64,000 nucleotides of DNA from Myroides indicus (GCF_004364575.1 NZ_SOAG01000014.1:20656-84655), one strand, 5' to 3'. Counted from the first letter of the stretch, positions 9,423-18,766 are shown. A program made the numbers and translations. Notes: a model not told the origin generated them from the sequence alone.

Positions 9423-10328
9423 ATGATTTTCAAAAAACTTCCTTTGTTTCTCTTAACTGGAATAACTTTATCTTCTTGTGTAACAAGAAAACTATATAAT
9501 GATCTGGATCAGCAATATCAGAATGTGCTAAAAGAAAACGAACGCTTAAACAGCGACTTAGAGCTATTGAACACTTCAAACAAGGATTTAGAGCAGATAA
9601 AAAAACAACTGGCAGATCAATTAAAAGATCTACAGCAAGAGCGTAGCAATTTAAATGCCGAAATAATCGCTGCTCAAAATAAGCTGAAAGATTTAAAAGA
9701 TTCTTATACCAATTTGGAAAAACACTCCGAAGAGACTTTAAGAGCCGAAGCAGCCCGATTAGCTAAAGCAAAATCCGAGTTGGAAGAAAAAGCCAATCGC
9801 GTTTTAGAACTTGAAAATATTTTGGCAGAAAATGACCGACAAATGAAGACGCTTAAAGATAATCTTGCTCAAGCTTTAAATGATTTTGAAGGTAGAGGAC
9901 TGTCGATTGAACAAAAAAATGGGCGGGTTTACGTATCTATGGAAAACAAACTTTTGTTCAACTCCGGGAGCTGGACCATCAATAACGAAGGGAAAAAAGC
10001 AGTTGTAGAATTGGGAAAAGTTTTGGCAGATAACAATGATATTTCCGTTTTAATCGAGGGGCACACAGACAATGACAAAGTGTTGGGGAATTTAGGAGAA
10101 GGAGTACAAAATAACTGGGATTTGTCTACAAAAAGAGCACTTACAATTGTAGCTGTATTGGTTGAAAACCCTTCTATAAACAAAAAAAATCTGACCGCTG
10201 CCGGACGAAGCGAATATGCCCCTGTGGCAGATAGCAATACTCCAGAAGGAAAATCCAAGAACAGGAGAATAGAAATTATCTTAACACCCAATCTGGATAA
10301 AATCAATCAGATGTTAAATCAAATTTAA
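9423..10328 (+). CDS. OmpA-family lipoprotein with coiled coil
   Basis: The predicted lipoprotein has a lipobox ending LSSC, with the modified Cys at residue 19 when the second ATG (9423) is used; the ATG at 9417 adds only Met-Val. Residues ~25-160 form a long Lys/Glu/Leu-rich coiled coil. Residues ~175-285 are an OmpA-like peptidoglycan-binding domain (IEGHTDND, LSTKRALTIV, GRSEYAP, SKNRRIEI). It should anchor the outer membrane to the cell wall, with the coiled coil spanning the periplasm. It is a common flavobacterial envelope protein without a settled name. Confidence 0.88.
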   Translation: MIFKKLPLFLLTGITLSSCVTRKLYNDLDQQYQNVLKENERLNSDLELLNTSNKDLEQIKKQLADQLKDLQQERSNLNAEIIAAQNKLKDLKDSYTNLEKHSEETLRAEAARLAKAKSELEEKANRVLELENILAENDRQMKTLKDNLAQALNDFEGRGLSIEQKNGRVYVSMENKLLFNSGSWTINNEGKKAVVELGKVLADNNDISVLIEGHTDNDKVLGNLGEGVQNNWDLSTKRALTIVAVLVENPSINKKNLTAAGRSEYAPVADSNTPEGKSKNRRIEIILTPNLDKINQMLNQI

Positions 10329-10401
10329 ACAGAGCTTTTAATTTGTTTTTCTCCATTAATTTATTAGAATGTAGTTGCTTAATTCATAATTTTAATAATA
10401 A

Positions 10402-11706
10402 ATGATAAACGTCATTACTACTTTAAATAATTTCATCGAGACTTCTGATCTAAATCAGCTATATAATTGGTTTCATAAATTGTTGTCTAATTTACACCTC
10501 AATAGCGAACAAACACATACTGCTACAGCAATATCATTGGTGATTTCGTTTACTGCCTGTATGGTTCTTTTGGATTATATACTTAAAAAAATTTTACTAG
10601 TTGTAATAAAAACACTTATTATAAAAAGTAAAACAAAATTAGATGACATCTTATTGAACAATAAAGTATATCACAATATTGTTCACCTTATTCCTATTGT
10701 ATTATCTAAAATATTTTTTCCTATATTCTTTACAGGGTTTCCAAAACTGATTCAATTTACAATCGTTTTGACAGATGTAGTACTGGTCATTGCATTTACC
10801 CTGCTTATTAATTCAATAATCAGGAGCATAAGAGATTACATCAAAACAAAACCCAGGCTTGCTGATAAACCTTTGGACAGTTATTCTCAGGTTGCATCAA
10901 TAGGAGTATATTTCATAGCTTTTATTTTCATTTTCTCCTCTATTTCGGGTAAATCTCCTGTAAATTTTTTGGTTTCATTAGGTGCAGCTTCCGCTATTTT
11001 GCTGTTGGTTTTCAAAGATATTATAATGGGATTTGTAGCAAGTATCCAGGTTTCTGCCAATGACATGGTAAGAGTTGGCGACTGGATAGAAATGTCAAAG
11101 TTCGGAGCTGATGGATCGGTTTTAGAAATAAACCTCAGTACTGTTAAAGTTCAGAATTTTGATAAAACTATTACAACCATCCCTACTCATCTGCTGATTA
11201 GCGATTCGTTTAAAAATTATAGAGGAATGCAAAGTTCCGGTGGAAGAAGGATAAAAAGAAGTATCAATATCAAAATGTCATCTATCCGGTTTTTGGAACT
11301 AAATGAAATTGAAGAGCTCAAAAAGATTCAGTTGTTAAAACCTTATATTGAACAACGACAGAAAGAGATAGACGAGCACAATCAGCTCTATCAAATGGAT
11401 CAGACAATGCCTGTCAATGGCAGAAAAATGACTAATATAGGATTGTTTCGTGCTTATATTTTGAGATATGCCGAGCAAAATCCTCATATTCATAAAGATC
11501 TCGCTTTAATGGTTAGGCATTTGCAACCCACTGAACACGGTCTGCCAGTTGAACTTTACATGTTTGTTAATAATACACTTTGGGCTTTTTATGAAAACGT
11601 TATGGCAGATATATTTGATCATTTATTTGCTTCGGTTTCCTATTTTAAATTAGAGGTTTACGAGCTTCCTTCTTCCGATGATGTTAGAATGTTTTTGAAA
11701 AAGTAG
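10402..11706 (+). CDS. Mechanosensitive ion channel, MscS family (YbdG/MscM-like)
   Basis: The 434-aa membrane protein has about five hydrophobic segments in the first ~240 residues. The MscS core follows: SLGAASAILLLVFKDIIMGF is the pore-lining helix, and VRVGDWIEM begins the beta domain. The C-terminal region with an insert around 290-370 (GRKMTNIGLFRAYI) is typical of the YbdG/MscM subgroup rather than the small MscS. It should open under membrane tension to release solutes during osmotic downshock. It is about 70 bases after the OmpA lipoprotein gene, same strand. Confidence 0.9.
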   Translation: MINVITTLNNFIETSDLNQLYNWFHKLLSNLHLNSEQTHTATAISLVISFTACMVLLDYILKKILLVVIKTLIIKSKTKLDDILLNNKVYHNIVHLIPIVLSKIFFPIFFTGFPKLIQFTIVLTDVVLVIAFTLLINSIIRSIRDYIKTKPRLADKPLDSYSQVASIGVYFIAFIFIFSSISGKSPVNFLVSLGAASAILLLVFKDIIMGFVASIQVSANDMVRVGDWIEMSKFGADGSVLEINLSTVKVQNFDKTITTIPTHLLISDSFKNYRGMQSSGGRRIKRSINIKMSSIRFLELNEIEELKKIQLLKPYIEQRQKEIDEHNQLYQMDQTMPVNGRKMTNIGLFRAYILRYAEQNPHIHKDLALMVRHLQPTEHGLPVELYMFVNNTLWAFYENVMADIFDHLFASVSYFKLEVYELPSSDDVRMFLKK

Positions 11707-11915
11707 ATAGTAGACATAGAGTTTTTTTGAAAAAATTAGAAGAGAATTTAAATAGATAAATTACTCTAAGTGATAAGTTTGTTTGGTTTTGTAAAAATAT
11801 TGCATGAAACTGGTGTTAAATTTTTAAGTTTAACTGTTTTTGTTAATTTTCATATAATAAAATTTATATATTTACGCGACTAACCAAAACTAGTCATTGT
11901 AAGAGGTGAAACAAA

Positions 11916-11987
11916 ATGGAAGTATTATCTCAGTTATTATCTTTCTCAATTAGTAGCATCTTGGTTTATGCTATAGTTAAGGGGTAG
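11916..11987 (+). CDS. Possible 23-aa hydrophobic peptide
   Basis: The frame reads MEVLSQLLSFSISSILVYAI then VKG and stops at TAG. The centre is hydrophobic enough for a short membrane helix. AAGAGGTGAAA lies 6 bases before the ATG, which is a better Shine-Dalgarno-like sequence than most genes in this window have. It lies upstream of porP/sprF and could be a leader peptide or a chance ORF. No homologue is known to me. Confidence 0.3.
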   Translation: MEVLSQLLSFSISSILVYAIVKG

Positions 11988-11992
11988 ATAGT

Positions 11993-12103
11993 ATGTATGT
12001 ATTTGTGCTTATGAAGAAATTCCATAAGGATGGATACAGACGAATTAAAAAGATAATTCGTATTCGGAAGAGATTGTATCTGGATACGAATATTTATAAT
12101 TAA
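11993..12103 (+). CDS. Possible 36-aa basic peptide
   Basis: The frame begins 5 bases after the previous small ORF stops. It encodes a Lys/Arg-rich peptide (GYRRIKKIIRIRKRLYLD) ending 20 bases before the porP/sprF start. A second ATG at 12011 would give 30 residues. Tight packing with both neighbours is the only support. Confidence 0.25.
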   Translation: MYVFVLMKKFHKDGYRRIKKIIRIRKRLYLDTNIYN

Positions 12104-12123
12104 TCTAAAAAAATCTATAATAT

Positions 12124-13053
12124 ATGAATAGGATTTATTTATTGTTGGGATTGATGGTTTTAGGAGGGGTGCAATCTACCTTACAAGCACAACAGAACCC
12201 CCAATACACACAGTATATGTATAATATGAGTGTGATCAACCCAGCTTATGCAGGTAGTAAAGAGAGTTTGTCTATGGGTCTTTTGTACCGCAAGCAGTGG
12301 GTTGGCTTTGAAGGAGCACCTGCCACCGGTACTTTTTTCGGACATACCCGGGTTGGTAAAAACGTAGGATTGGGCTTATCCTTTATCAACGATAAACTGG
12401 GACCTATCACGGAGAACAACGTTTACGGAGACTTTTCCTATACGTTAGATTTAGGCAGAGAACACAAGCTTGCTTTGGGACTTAAGGCAGGAGCTACGTT
12501 TCACAATGCCAAATTGCTTTCAGAAGTAGGCGTTTACGATCAGATGGATCCGGATGACCCGGCTTTTGGAGAAGACAGTAATTCTACGCTTTTTAACTTT
12601 GGTTTAGGAGCTTATTATTACACAGATCGCTATTATGTAGGTTTGGGTATGCCCAATATGCTCAAAGGATACTATCTGAATTATGACGGACGTCAGTTCG
12701 GACAGGAGGAACTACACATGTTTTTAACCGGAGGATATGTTTTTGATCTGGACAGAGACTGGAAATTGAAGCCTTCGGCAATGGTTAAATATGGTTTTAA
12801 TGCACCGATGTCATTTGATGTTAGTTTAAATGCGATGTATGCCAACAAATTAGAAGGAGGAATCACTTATCGCAAGGACGATGCTATAGGAGGTATGCTG
12901 AATTACAGGATCACCAAGAGCCTCAGAATCGGTTATGCCTATGATTACATCACTTCTGACATCCGAAGAGAAGCTAAGGGATCACATGAGTTTATTCTGC
13001 TTTACGATTTGTTTTTCTCGAAAAGAGTATCGAGTTCATCGAGATATTTTTAA
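12124..13053 (+). CDS. PorP/SprF family T9SS outer-membrane protein
   Basis: This is a 309-aa beta-barrel protein with a signal peptide cleaved after about residue 22 (LQAQ). The family start QQNPQYTQYMYNMSVINPAY is intact, and a Phe follows the final barrel strand (SSSRYF end). SprF of F. johnsoniae is needed for surface export of its neighbour SprB, a type B cargo, so this copy probably serves one of the adhesins here or elsewhere. It is followed after 24 bases by a TPR/PD40/OmpA gene, a common flavobacterial pair. The mature part is identical, as far as visible, to the truncated copy at 63549, and a decayed third copy lies at 54711. Confidence 0.92.
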   Translation: MNRIYLLLGLMVLGGVQSTLQAQQNPQYTQYMYNMSVINPAYAGSKESLSMGLLYRKQWVGFEGAPATGTFFGHTRVGKNVGLGLSFINDKLGPITENNVYGDFSYTLDLGREHKLALGLKAGATFHNAKLLSEVGVYDQMDPDDPAFGEDSNSTLFNFGLGAYYYTDRYYVGLGMPNMLKGYYLNYDGRQFGQEELHMFLTGGYVFDLDRDWKLKPSAMVKYGFNAPMSFDVSLNAMYANKLEGGITYRKDDAIGGMLNYRITKSLRIGYAYDYITSDIRREAKGSHEFILLYDLFFSKRVSSSSRYF

Positions 13054-13077
13054 TAATATTCCAACTAATAAATAACT

Positions 13078-14988
13078 ATGAGAATAAGAAAAATATATGT
13101 AGGCTTATTGTTGAGCAGTTTATTCATTTTACAAGTTTCAGCACAAGATGAGAAAAAAACTCCATTAGAAATTGCAGATGGCTTATATAGTCGTTATGAA
13201 TTTGTAGATGCAGCTAAGGCATATCAAAAGTTGGTACGAGGTGTAAAGACAGATAATTATATTTACCTTCAGTTGGCAGATTGTTATTACAATATATTTA
13301 ATACTGTAGAAGCTGCAAAATATTATGGAAAAGCACTAGAGAAAGAGCCTAACTTAGATTCGGAGCTCTATTATCGTTATGCACAGATGCTTAAAGCAAG
13401 TGGTCGTTATGAAACTGCTAACGCAGTAATGAAGAAATTTGCTGAGCGTGTTCCTGAAGATCAACGGGCAATTTCTTTTATGCGTGAACCGGACTACATT
13501 CCGAGACTTCGTGAACAGGAAGAGCTTTTTACCTATGAAGAATCGGGAATTAATGATATGAAAGGATCTGATTTTGGTGCTTTTTTAACTAGTGGAGACA
13601 CGCTTTATTTTGCCTCTACACGTACCACTAAAAGAGATCCGAAGACGTATGGGTGGAATGATCAGCCTTATTTGGATATTTATCAGGCAAGATACAAATC
13701 AATAGAAGATCCTTTATATGATGTAGAAGAAGTATCTGAGTTGAATACAAAATATCATGATGGACCTGCCACGGTTACAGGAGATGGTAAAACGATGTAT
13801 TTTGCCACTGAGAGTTTCCGAGAAGGCAAATTTACTAAGAATAAACAGAAACTGCTAAAGTTGGGTAAAGTTAGTTTATTTAGAGCTACCAAGAAGAAAG
13901 GTAAGTGGAGTAATATTGAGCCAGTTCCTTTCAATGGAAGCGATTATTCGGTTAGTAATCCAAGTGTAAGCAAAGACGGAAGTACTCTTTATTTTTCTTC
14001 AGATATGCCTGGTACGATGGGAGAAACTGATATTTGGAAAGTAGAAATTGATGATGAGGGCAACTACGGTACACCGGTGAATATGGGAAGTCAAGTAAAT
14101 ACGGAAGGAAGAGAGTCGTTTCCTTTTATTTCCGAAGAAGGAAAGCTTTACTTCGCTTCTGATTCTAGAAAAGGGTTTGGAGGATTGGATGTCTATGTTG
14201 TAGATTTAGCTATTCCTCAGGCAGAGCCTAAGAACTTAGGCGCTCCGATTAATACGGCTAAAGATGATTTTGCATTTTCTTTTTATCCTTCTAAAGATAT
14301 TGGGTTCTTTTCGACGAATCGAGTGGGAAGAGATGATATTTATAAGGCTATTCCGATTTGTAACTCTGAGATGTACGTAACTGTTACAGATAAACAAAAT
14401 GGACAGATACTAGCAAATTCTAAAGTTGATATTTTTGATGATCGGAAGAACTTGATAGAGACAAAATATTCGGATGAGCGTGGTATAGTGGAATATGTTG
14501 TAGATTGTGGCAAATTTTTTAATCTTCAGGTTTCTAAGGAGGATTATGAGAGTAAATCTATAGAGGTCCCTTTAAATCGAAAAGGAGGAAGACAGTTGAT
14601 AAATGTTGCACTTAACCCTATAGAAGTTATTGTTTTGAAAGAAGAAATTCTTTTGGGAGACATTCACTTTGAATTTGATCGCTTTAATATTACTCAGCAG
14701 GGAGCTTTTGAGTTAGATAAACTGGTTCAGGTGATGAAGCGCAATCCTCAGATGCGAATTAAGGTAGGTTCGCATACCGATACACAGGGAAGTCCGACTT
14801 ATAATCAGAAGCTATCTGAGAATCGGGCTAAAACTACGGTTCAGTACCTGCTTTCTAAAGGGATAGAGTCTTACCGTTTGGAGTCAGAAGGATTTGGTGC
14901 CAGTCGACCTAAGATTAATTGTGGTGGCGACTGTACAGAAGCTCAGCATGCTATCAACAGACGCAGCGAATTTGAGATTTTAAAGTAG
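13078..14988 (+). CDS. OmpA-family protein with TPR, PD40 and carboxypeptidase-like domains
   Basis: The 636-aa protein has a signal peptide (~1-22), TPR-like helices (~28-125), a WD40/PD40 beta-propeller (~155-430; repeated GDTLYFASTR, DGKTMYFATES, DGSTLYFSSD), a carboxypeptidase regulatory-like beta domain (~435-510), and an OmpA peptidoglycan-binding domain (~525-636; GSHTDTQGS, NRRSEFEIL). This order is that of PorE of Porphyromonas gingivalis, a T9SS component, and of many proteins paired with PorP/SprF. It probably fixes the PorP/SprF partner to the cell wall. I do not assign a name because flavobacteria carry many paralogues. Confidence 0.85.
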   Translation: MRIRKIYVGLLLSSLFILQVSAQDEKKTPLEIADGLYSRYEFVDAAKAYQKLVRGVKTDNYIYLQLADCYYNIFNTVEAAKYYGKALEKEPNLDSELYYRYAQMLKASGRYETANAVMKKFAERVPEDQRAISFMREPDYIPRLREQEELFTYEESGINDMKGSDFGAFLTSGDTLYFASTRTTKRDPKTYGWNDQPYLDIYQARYKSIEDPLYDVEEVSELNTKYHDGPATVTGDGKTMYFATESFREGKFTKNKQKLLKLGKVSLFRATKKKGKWSNIEPVPFNGSDYSVSNPSVSKDGSTLYFSSDMPGTMGETDIWKVEIDDEGNYGTPVNMGSQVNTEGRESFPFISEEGKLYFASDSRKGFGGLDVYVVDLAIPQAEPKNLGAPINTAKDDFAFSFYPSKDIGFFSTNRVGRDDIYKAIPICNSEMYVTVTDKQNGQILANSKVDIFDDRKNLIETKYSDERGIVEYVVDCGKFFNLQVSKEDYESKSIEVPLNRKGGRQLINVALNPIEVIVLKEEILLGDIHFEFDRFNITQQGAFELDKLVQVMKRNPQMRIKVGSHTDTQGSPTYNQKLSENRAKTTVQYLLSKGIESYRLESEGFGASRPKINCGGDCTEAQHAINRRSEFEILK

Positions 14989-15035
14989 GTATAAAGAGCT
15001 GATAATATAATATTTAAACTTTAATATACTTTAAG

Positions 15036-15067
15036 AAGTCCTTACAATTTCTGTAAGGACTTTTTTA
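15036..15067 (+). terminator. Rho-independent terminator of the porP-ompA operon
   Basis: GTCCTTACA (15038-15046) pairs with TGTAAGGAC (15052-15060) around ATTTC and is followed by six Ts. Confidence 0.9.
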
Positions 15068-15135
15068 TTAATTTAGTCTAAGAAATAAAATGGTATTGTT
15101 ATTGACAATATAATTTTAGTAATATTAATTAAAAA

Positions 15136-16383
15136 ATGAAAATGATGAAGCTGTTTAGATATATTTTTTTAGTGAGTTCTTTGGTTTTATTCTGGAATGG
15201 ATATGCACAGAGGGCAGTTGTAACGGCTAATAATTACGATATTAGTGACAATCTCGATTTGCAGGCGGTTGCTTCTATTTTTGGTGATTCTAAAGATTTG
15301 GCAGACTTTGAATACAGGCTGAATGATCCGGATTTAAGGATTTCAAACTTAGATTTAAATGGAGATGGTTATGTAGATTATCTACGAGTTGTAGAAACAA
15401 TTGAGGGAAATACCCATTTAATTGTTGTACAGGCTGTATTGGGACAAGATATGTTTCAGGACGTTGCTACCATTGAAGTAGAAAAGAAAAAGAAAAACAA
15501 AGTGTACGTTCAGGTTGTAGGAAATCCTTATTTATATGGAGCCAGTTATATTTATGAGCCGGTATATGTAAGCACGCCTCCTGTGTTTAGTCTGTTCTGG
15601 GGAAATTCTTATTCACCCTATTATTCGAGTTGGTATTGGGGGTATTATCCGTCTTATTATTCATATTATAGACCTTATCCAACAGCAACTTATATTGTAA
15701 ATGTTCATACACATATCAATTACAATAACAGATATGTATATACCAATAACAGATATAGTACAAGAACGCCATATATGTATGAAAATGTGAGACAAAATTA
15801 TTACGAACGAAAAAATCCTAATAATTCTTTTACATCGAGAAATACAAATTATAACAATAGATATGATTTGGCAAGCAACAGAAGAACAACTTACAGCAGA
15901 AGCGAATATAGCGTAAATAGCAACTCCAGAAATAATAGATATGGCACCAATAACAACAGAACGGTAAATAAAGTCTCGGCTGAAGGAATTGGCAACAGAT
16001 CTTCCTCGAGATCGAGTTATCAAACCGGAACTGCGGTGTCTTCTGACAGAAAAGTATCTGTGAAAAATAATAATAGCAGAGCGGTTAATACAACGCAGAG
16101 AACGTCAACCACTTCACGAGCTGCTGTAAACAGTCCGAAGACGAGTACTTCTACAAGTAATAATTATAACAGAGCTTCAAGGTCGTCTTATTCGACGAAT
16201 AATTCATCCTCTTTCAGTAATAACAGAAGCTCTAACAACACTATGCGAACTTCAAGCTCGCCGTCAAGAAGTAATTATAGCAATTCTGCTTCTTCTGGTT
16301 CCAGAAGTTCTTCAGCAGCAAGTTATAGCAGTGGAAGATCTTCTTCGAATGCATCTGGAAGCCGATCTTCTTATAGTAGATAA
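15136..16383 (+). CDS. Secreted protein with low-complexity Ser/Asn/Arg-rich tail, function unknown
   Basis: The 415-aa product has a signal peptide (~1-24, ending YAQ). Residues ~30-135 form a compact domain with LDLNGDGYVDYLRVVE, an EF-hand-like Asp-rich loop, seen in many flavobacterial hypothetical proteins. Residues ~140-195 are very Tyr/Trp-rich (WYWGYYPSYYSYY). From ~200 to the end the protein is almost only Ser, Asn, Arg, Thr and Tyr with no hydrophobic core, so it should be disordered. The tail resembles sticky or RNA/polysaccharide-binding low-complexity segments, but function cannot be inferred. Confidence 0.75.
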   Translation: MKMMKLFRYIFLVSSLVLFWNGYAQRAVVTANNYDISDNLDLQAVASIFGDSKDLADFEYRLNDPDLRISNLDLNGDGYVDYLRVVETIEGNTHLIVVQAVLGQDMFQDVATIEVEKKKKNKVYVQVVGNPYLYGASYIYEPVYVSTPPVFSLFWGNSYSPYYSSWYWGYYPSYYSYYRPYPTATYIVNVHTHINYNNRYVYTNNRYSTRTPYMYENVRQNYYERKNPNNSFTSRNTNYNNRYDLASNRRTTYSRSEYSVNSNSRNNRYGTNNNRTVNKVSAEGIGNRSSSRSSYQTGTAVSSDRKVSVKNNNSRAVNTTQRTSTTSRAAVNSPKTSTSTSNNYNRASRSSYSTNNSSSFSNNRSSNNTMRTSSSPSRSNYSNSASSGSRSSSAASYSSGRSSSNASGSRSSYSR

Positions 16384-16404
16384 ATAAAGATATTAGTAAA
16401 AAAT

Positions 16405-16438
16405 AAAAAACCAGAGTTGTCAAACTCTGGTTTTTTTT
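16405..16438. terminator. Bidirectional terminator
   Basis: CCAGAGTT (16411-16418) pairs with AACTCTGG (16423-16430), flanked by six As and eight Ts. It serves the plus-strand gene ending at 16383 and the minus-strand nuclease gene ending at 16437. Confidence 0.9.
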
Positions 16439-17225
16439 ATTGAAAAATCTGATTTAAAATTTTTGCAAGCCTTAAGCCGCCTTTTAAAAGCTGGTTTTCA
16501 AGGTCATATTTGTAGTCAAAATGATATTTAAAACTAAGAGCATCTCCCTGTTCTGCTCCATCATATATTTTGTTAGAGAGCATATAGGAATCAAAAATCC
16601 AGTCAGCGAAAGAACCTTTCGTTAAATTTTGATTGTATTGTTTGTTGTGAATATCTAAAACTTCAGCATATTCGGTAAAGCTGTATTTGTCAAAGTCGAT
16701 TAAGGATGAATCCCAAACACTGTGAAGATTAGTAGGTTTTCTGAACCACTCTACTTTTATTCTGTTTCCGCCTAAATCTTCTTCTCTGCCGATGTGCAAC
16801 GGCTGATGTGCATCGCCGATAAGGTGAATAATAAAGTAAAGATATTGTTGTTTCTTTGCTAAAGGTAAATCTTTGGTTTTAAGCTCCTCAATCAAATACA
16901 AAGCTTTTTTATATAAGTTTTCATCAGTTGATTGTTCGAGAGCCATATCAAAGGAAACACGGTCTAAATCGCCTGCTAAATTGATATAATGCCAACTGTC
17001 TGCAAATTTCCATGAAGGATCTGATTTTATAAAATCTGGCCAATTAGCCCAATAGGCTAATTTTTGATTTCCAATAAGTTTTTTGATTTCTTTTTTTGCT
17101 TTTTTAGATAGATTTCTTTCCGCAATTTCCGCAACTACACGGTGTCCTGTTGTTCCCCAAGAGTACCCTGCTGTTAATTGGAATACAAAAAATAAAAGAA
17201 CTAATAACCGAAATGATTTTTTCAT
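16437..17225 (-). CDS. S1/P1-family zinc nuclease, secreted
   Basis: The protein has a signal peptide followed directly by the conserved Trp of the mature N-terminus (YSWGTTGHRVVAEIA), which ligates zinc in this family. Other zinc ligands are in WHYINL, HLIGDAHQPLH and NLHSVWDS. It should degrade single-stranded DNA/RNA outside the cytoplasm. The ATG at 17225 gives a standard MKKSF signal peptide; an ATG at 17240 adds five residues and overlaps the stop of the upstream thioesterase gene, so the two are translationally linked either way. Length about 262 aa is normal. Confidence 0.9.
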   Translation of the reverse strand: MKKSFRLLVLLFFVFQLTAGYSWGTTGHRVVAEIAERNLSKKAKKEIKKLIGNQKLAYWANWPDFIKSDPSWKFADSWHYINLAGDLDRVSFDMALEQSTDENLYKKALYLIEELKTKDLPLAKKQQYLYFIIHLIGDAHQPLHIGREEDLGGNRIKVEWFRKPTNLHSVWDSSLIDFDKYSFTEYAEVLDIHNKQYNQNLTKGSFADWIFDSYMLSNKIYDGAEQGDALSFKYHFDYKYDLENQLLKGGLRLAKILNQIFQ

Positions 17226-17232
17226 ATTGTGT

Positions 17233-17745
17233 TTATTCATTAAAAAGTGCTTTTAATTCTGTTGCATCAGAAGGTTTCATTTTCCCTGCTAAAACGAGAC
17301 TCAGCTGTTTTCTTCTTAGTGCTGCTTCATAGCGTAGTTTTTCCAATTCTGTTTCAGGAATTACTTCCGGAACGCCTACCGGACTTCCCGTATCATCCAC
17401 TGCAACAAAAGTATAGATGGCTTCATTTGCTTTTTGTTTTGAGCCGTTTTCCCTATCTTCAATCCAAACGTCGAGGTAAATTTCCATAGAAGATTTAAAG
17501 GCTCTTGAAACCTTTGCTTCGACTGTAACAACGCTTCCCAACGGAATTGGTCGGTTAAAAGCCACATGATTAACAGAAGCCGTAACACATATACGTCGAG
17601 AATGACGACGTGCAGCGATACCTGCGGTTCTATCCATACGAGCTAAAAGTTCTCCTCCAAACATATTATTTAAAGGATTGGTTTCTCCTGTTAAAACCAA
17701 ATCAGTAGTTAAAGTAGCGGATTCGGATACTAATTTTGCTTTCAT
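17233..17745 (-). CDS. Acyl-CoA thioesterase, hotdog fold (YciA-like)
   Basis: The 170-aa protein has one hotdog domain: NPLNNMFGGELLARMD contains the catalytic Asn/Asp region, and GSVVTVEAKV is the second strand set. It should hydrolyse acyl-CoA in the cytosol. It is the first gene of a two-gene unit with the S1/P1 nuclease, whose start is within or next to its stop codon. No terminator separates them. Confidence 0.9.
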   Translation of the reverse strand: MKAKLVSESATLTTDLVLTGETNPLNNMFGGELLARMDRTAGIAARRHSRRICVTASVNHVAFNRPIPLGSVVTVEAKVSRAFKSSMEIYLDVWIEDRENGSKQKANEAIYTFVAVDDTGSPVGVPEVIPETELEKLRYEAALRRKQLSLVLAGKMKPSDATELKALFNE

Positions 17746-17787
17746 ATCAAAAGTTTTGGCACAAATATACTTACATTAAAGAAAAAA

Positions 17788-17810
17788 TCCCCAAACTTTA
17801 AGTTTAGGGA
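17788..17810 (-). terminator. Terminator of the HU-SPOR gene
   Basis: TCCCcAAACT pairs with AGTTTaGGGA around a short loop; read on the minus strand it is followed by TTTTTTC. It lies between the HU-SPOR gene and the thioesterase gene. Confidence 0.7.
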
Positions 17811-17826
17811 CTTTTTCTTTAACTTT

Positions 17827-18762
17827 TTATTGAACCAAAATCCATGCATCCGGATTAATGGTTTTATGTATTTCTTTTAATCTTGTTTGAGCTTCTTCTT
17901 GATTGATATAACTGGAGTATAAAACAGGATACATACCATGTCGGTTTTTTTCCAGGAATACTGCTTGTTCAAAGCCTTTTGCCTTTAATTGCTCTACTGC
18001 TTTTTGTGCGTTGGCTTCGCTTCTAAAAGCAGAGGCTACGATATGATAAGGCATAGGAACTTCTGATTTATCCTTTACAGATAATGTGATAGCTTCTAAG
18101 TCAGGCTCGATAACAAAAGTTGCTTGCTGTAATTGCTGTTGAACTTTGGTCTGTACACTTTTTTCTATTGCCAGTGTTTGATCTGACAGGTAGGCATTGT
18201 AACCGTTATTAACCAGAATACCGCCAATACCAGCCATTAAAGTAAAAACAGAAGCATATCTTAAAAAGGTGTATCGGTTTGGTTTTTTATTGACTTGCGG
18301 AGCTGAATTAATATGAATTACAGGAGCTGGCGCTTCTTTTTCTCTTAATATTTCAGAAGATACAACACCAGATAGACCAAAAGAAGTGGCAAGGAAATTG
18401 CTGTTTACTGAAGGTTCAAAGACCAATCCGCCTTCATTATTTGAATTTAAAACACCAATAGGGGATAGTTTAAGCATTCCGAAAGAGTTGAGTTCTTCAG
18501 ACCACTTGTTTATGGAATTTTTTATCAGTTCGGTGGCTTGATCGTAAGACATTTTTTCCTGATTAGCAATATGATTGGCTAGTAAGCCATCATTATGGGT
18601 TATATTTACATTAAATAAAACTCGTTTTTGAGGAGGAAAAAAGATTTGCTTTTTATCGTCGTAATAAGACGACTGAATTTCAGTTAAAAAAGCGCCAAAC
18701 CCTGGTACAATAACGCATTGATACCGATATAATAAAGCTGATATGTGTTTTTCAATTCCCAT
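17827..18762 (-). CDS. HU/CCDC81-like domain and SPOR domain membrane protein
   Basis: The 311-aa protein starts with two bacterial CCDC81-like HU domains (~1-125; YRYQCVIVPGFGAFLTE is the usual opening). A single transmembrane helix follows a Pro-rich linker (~178-198; FTLMAGIGGILVNNGYN), then a short helix, then a SPOR domain (~235-311; HIVASAFRSEANAQKAVEQL). SPOR domains bind denuded glycan strands at division sites, and the N-terminal part may bind DNA or protein in the cytoplasm, so it could link chromosome and septum. That link is inference from domains. A TATTTTTG promoter element ends only 4 bases before the ATG, which suggests a leaderless mRNA. Confidence 0.88.
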   Translation of the reverse strand: MGIEKHISALLYRYQCVIVPGFGAFLTEIQSSYYDDKKQIFFPPQKRVLFNVNITHNDGLLANHIANQEKMSYDQATELIKNSINKWSEELNSFGMLKLSPIGVLNSNNEGGLVFEPSVNSNFLATSFGLSGVVSSEILREKEAPAPVIHINSAPQVNKKPNRYTFLRYASVFTLMAGIGGILVNNGYNAYLSDQTLAIEKSVQTKVQQQLQQATFVIEPDLEAITLSVKDKSEVPMPYHIVASAFRSEANAQKAVEQLKAKGFEQAVFLEKNRHGMYPVLYSSYINQEEAQTRLKEIHKTINPDAWILVQ

Positions 18763-18766
18763 AACA

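Larger units (their letters stand above)
11707..12123. other. Intergenic region upstream of porP/sprF, with two possible small ORFs
   Basis: No long gene is present in these 417 bases. The first 200 bases are very AT-rich and contain TATATTTA near 11870, close to a -7 promoter element. The second half has a purine-rich AAGAGGTGAAA followed by a 23-codon ORF (11916) and a 36-codon ORF (11993). The segment may act as a structured or translated leader of porP/sprF. Confidence 0.45.
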
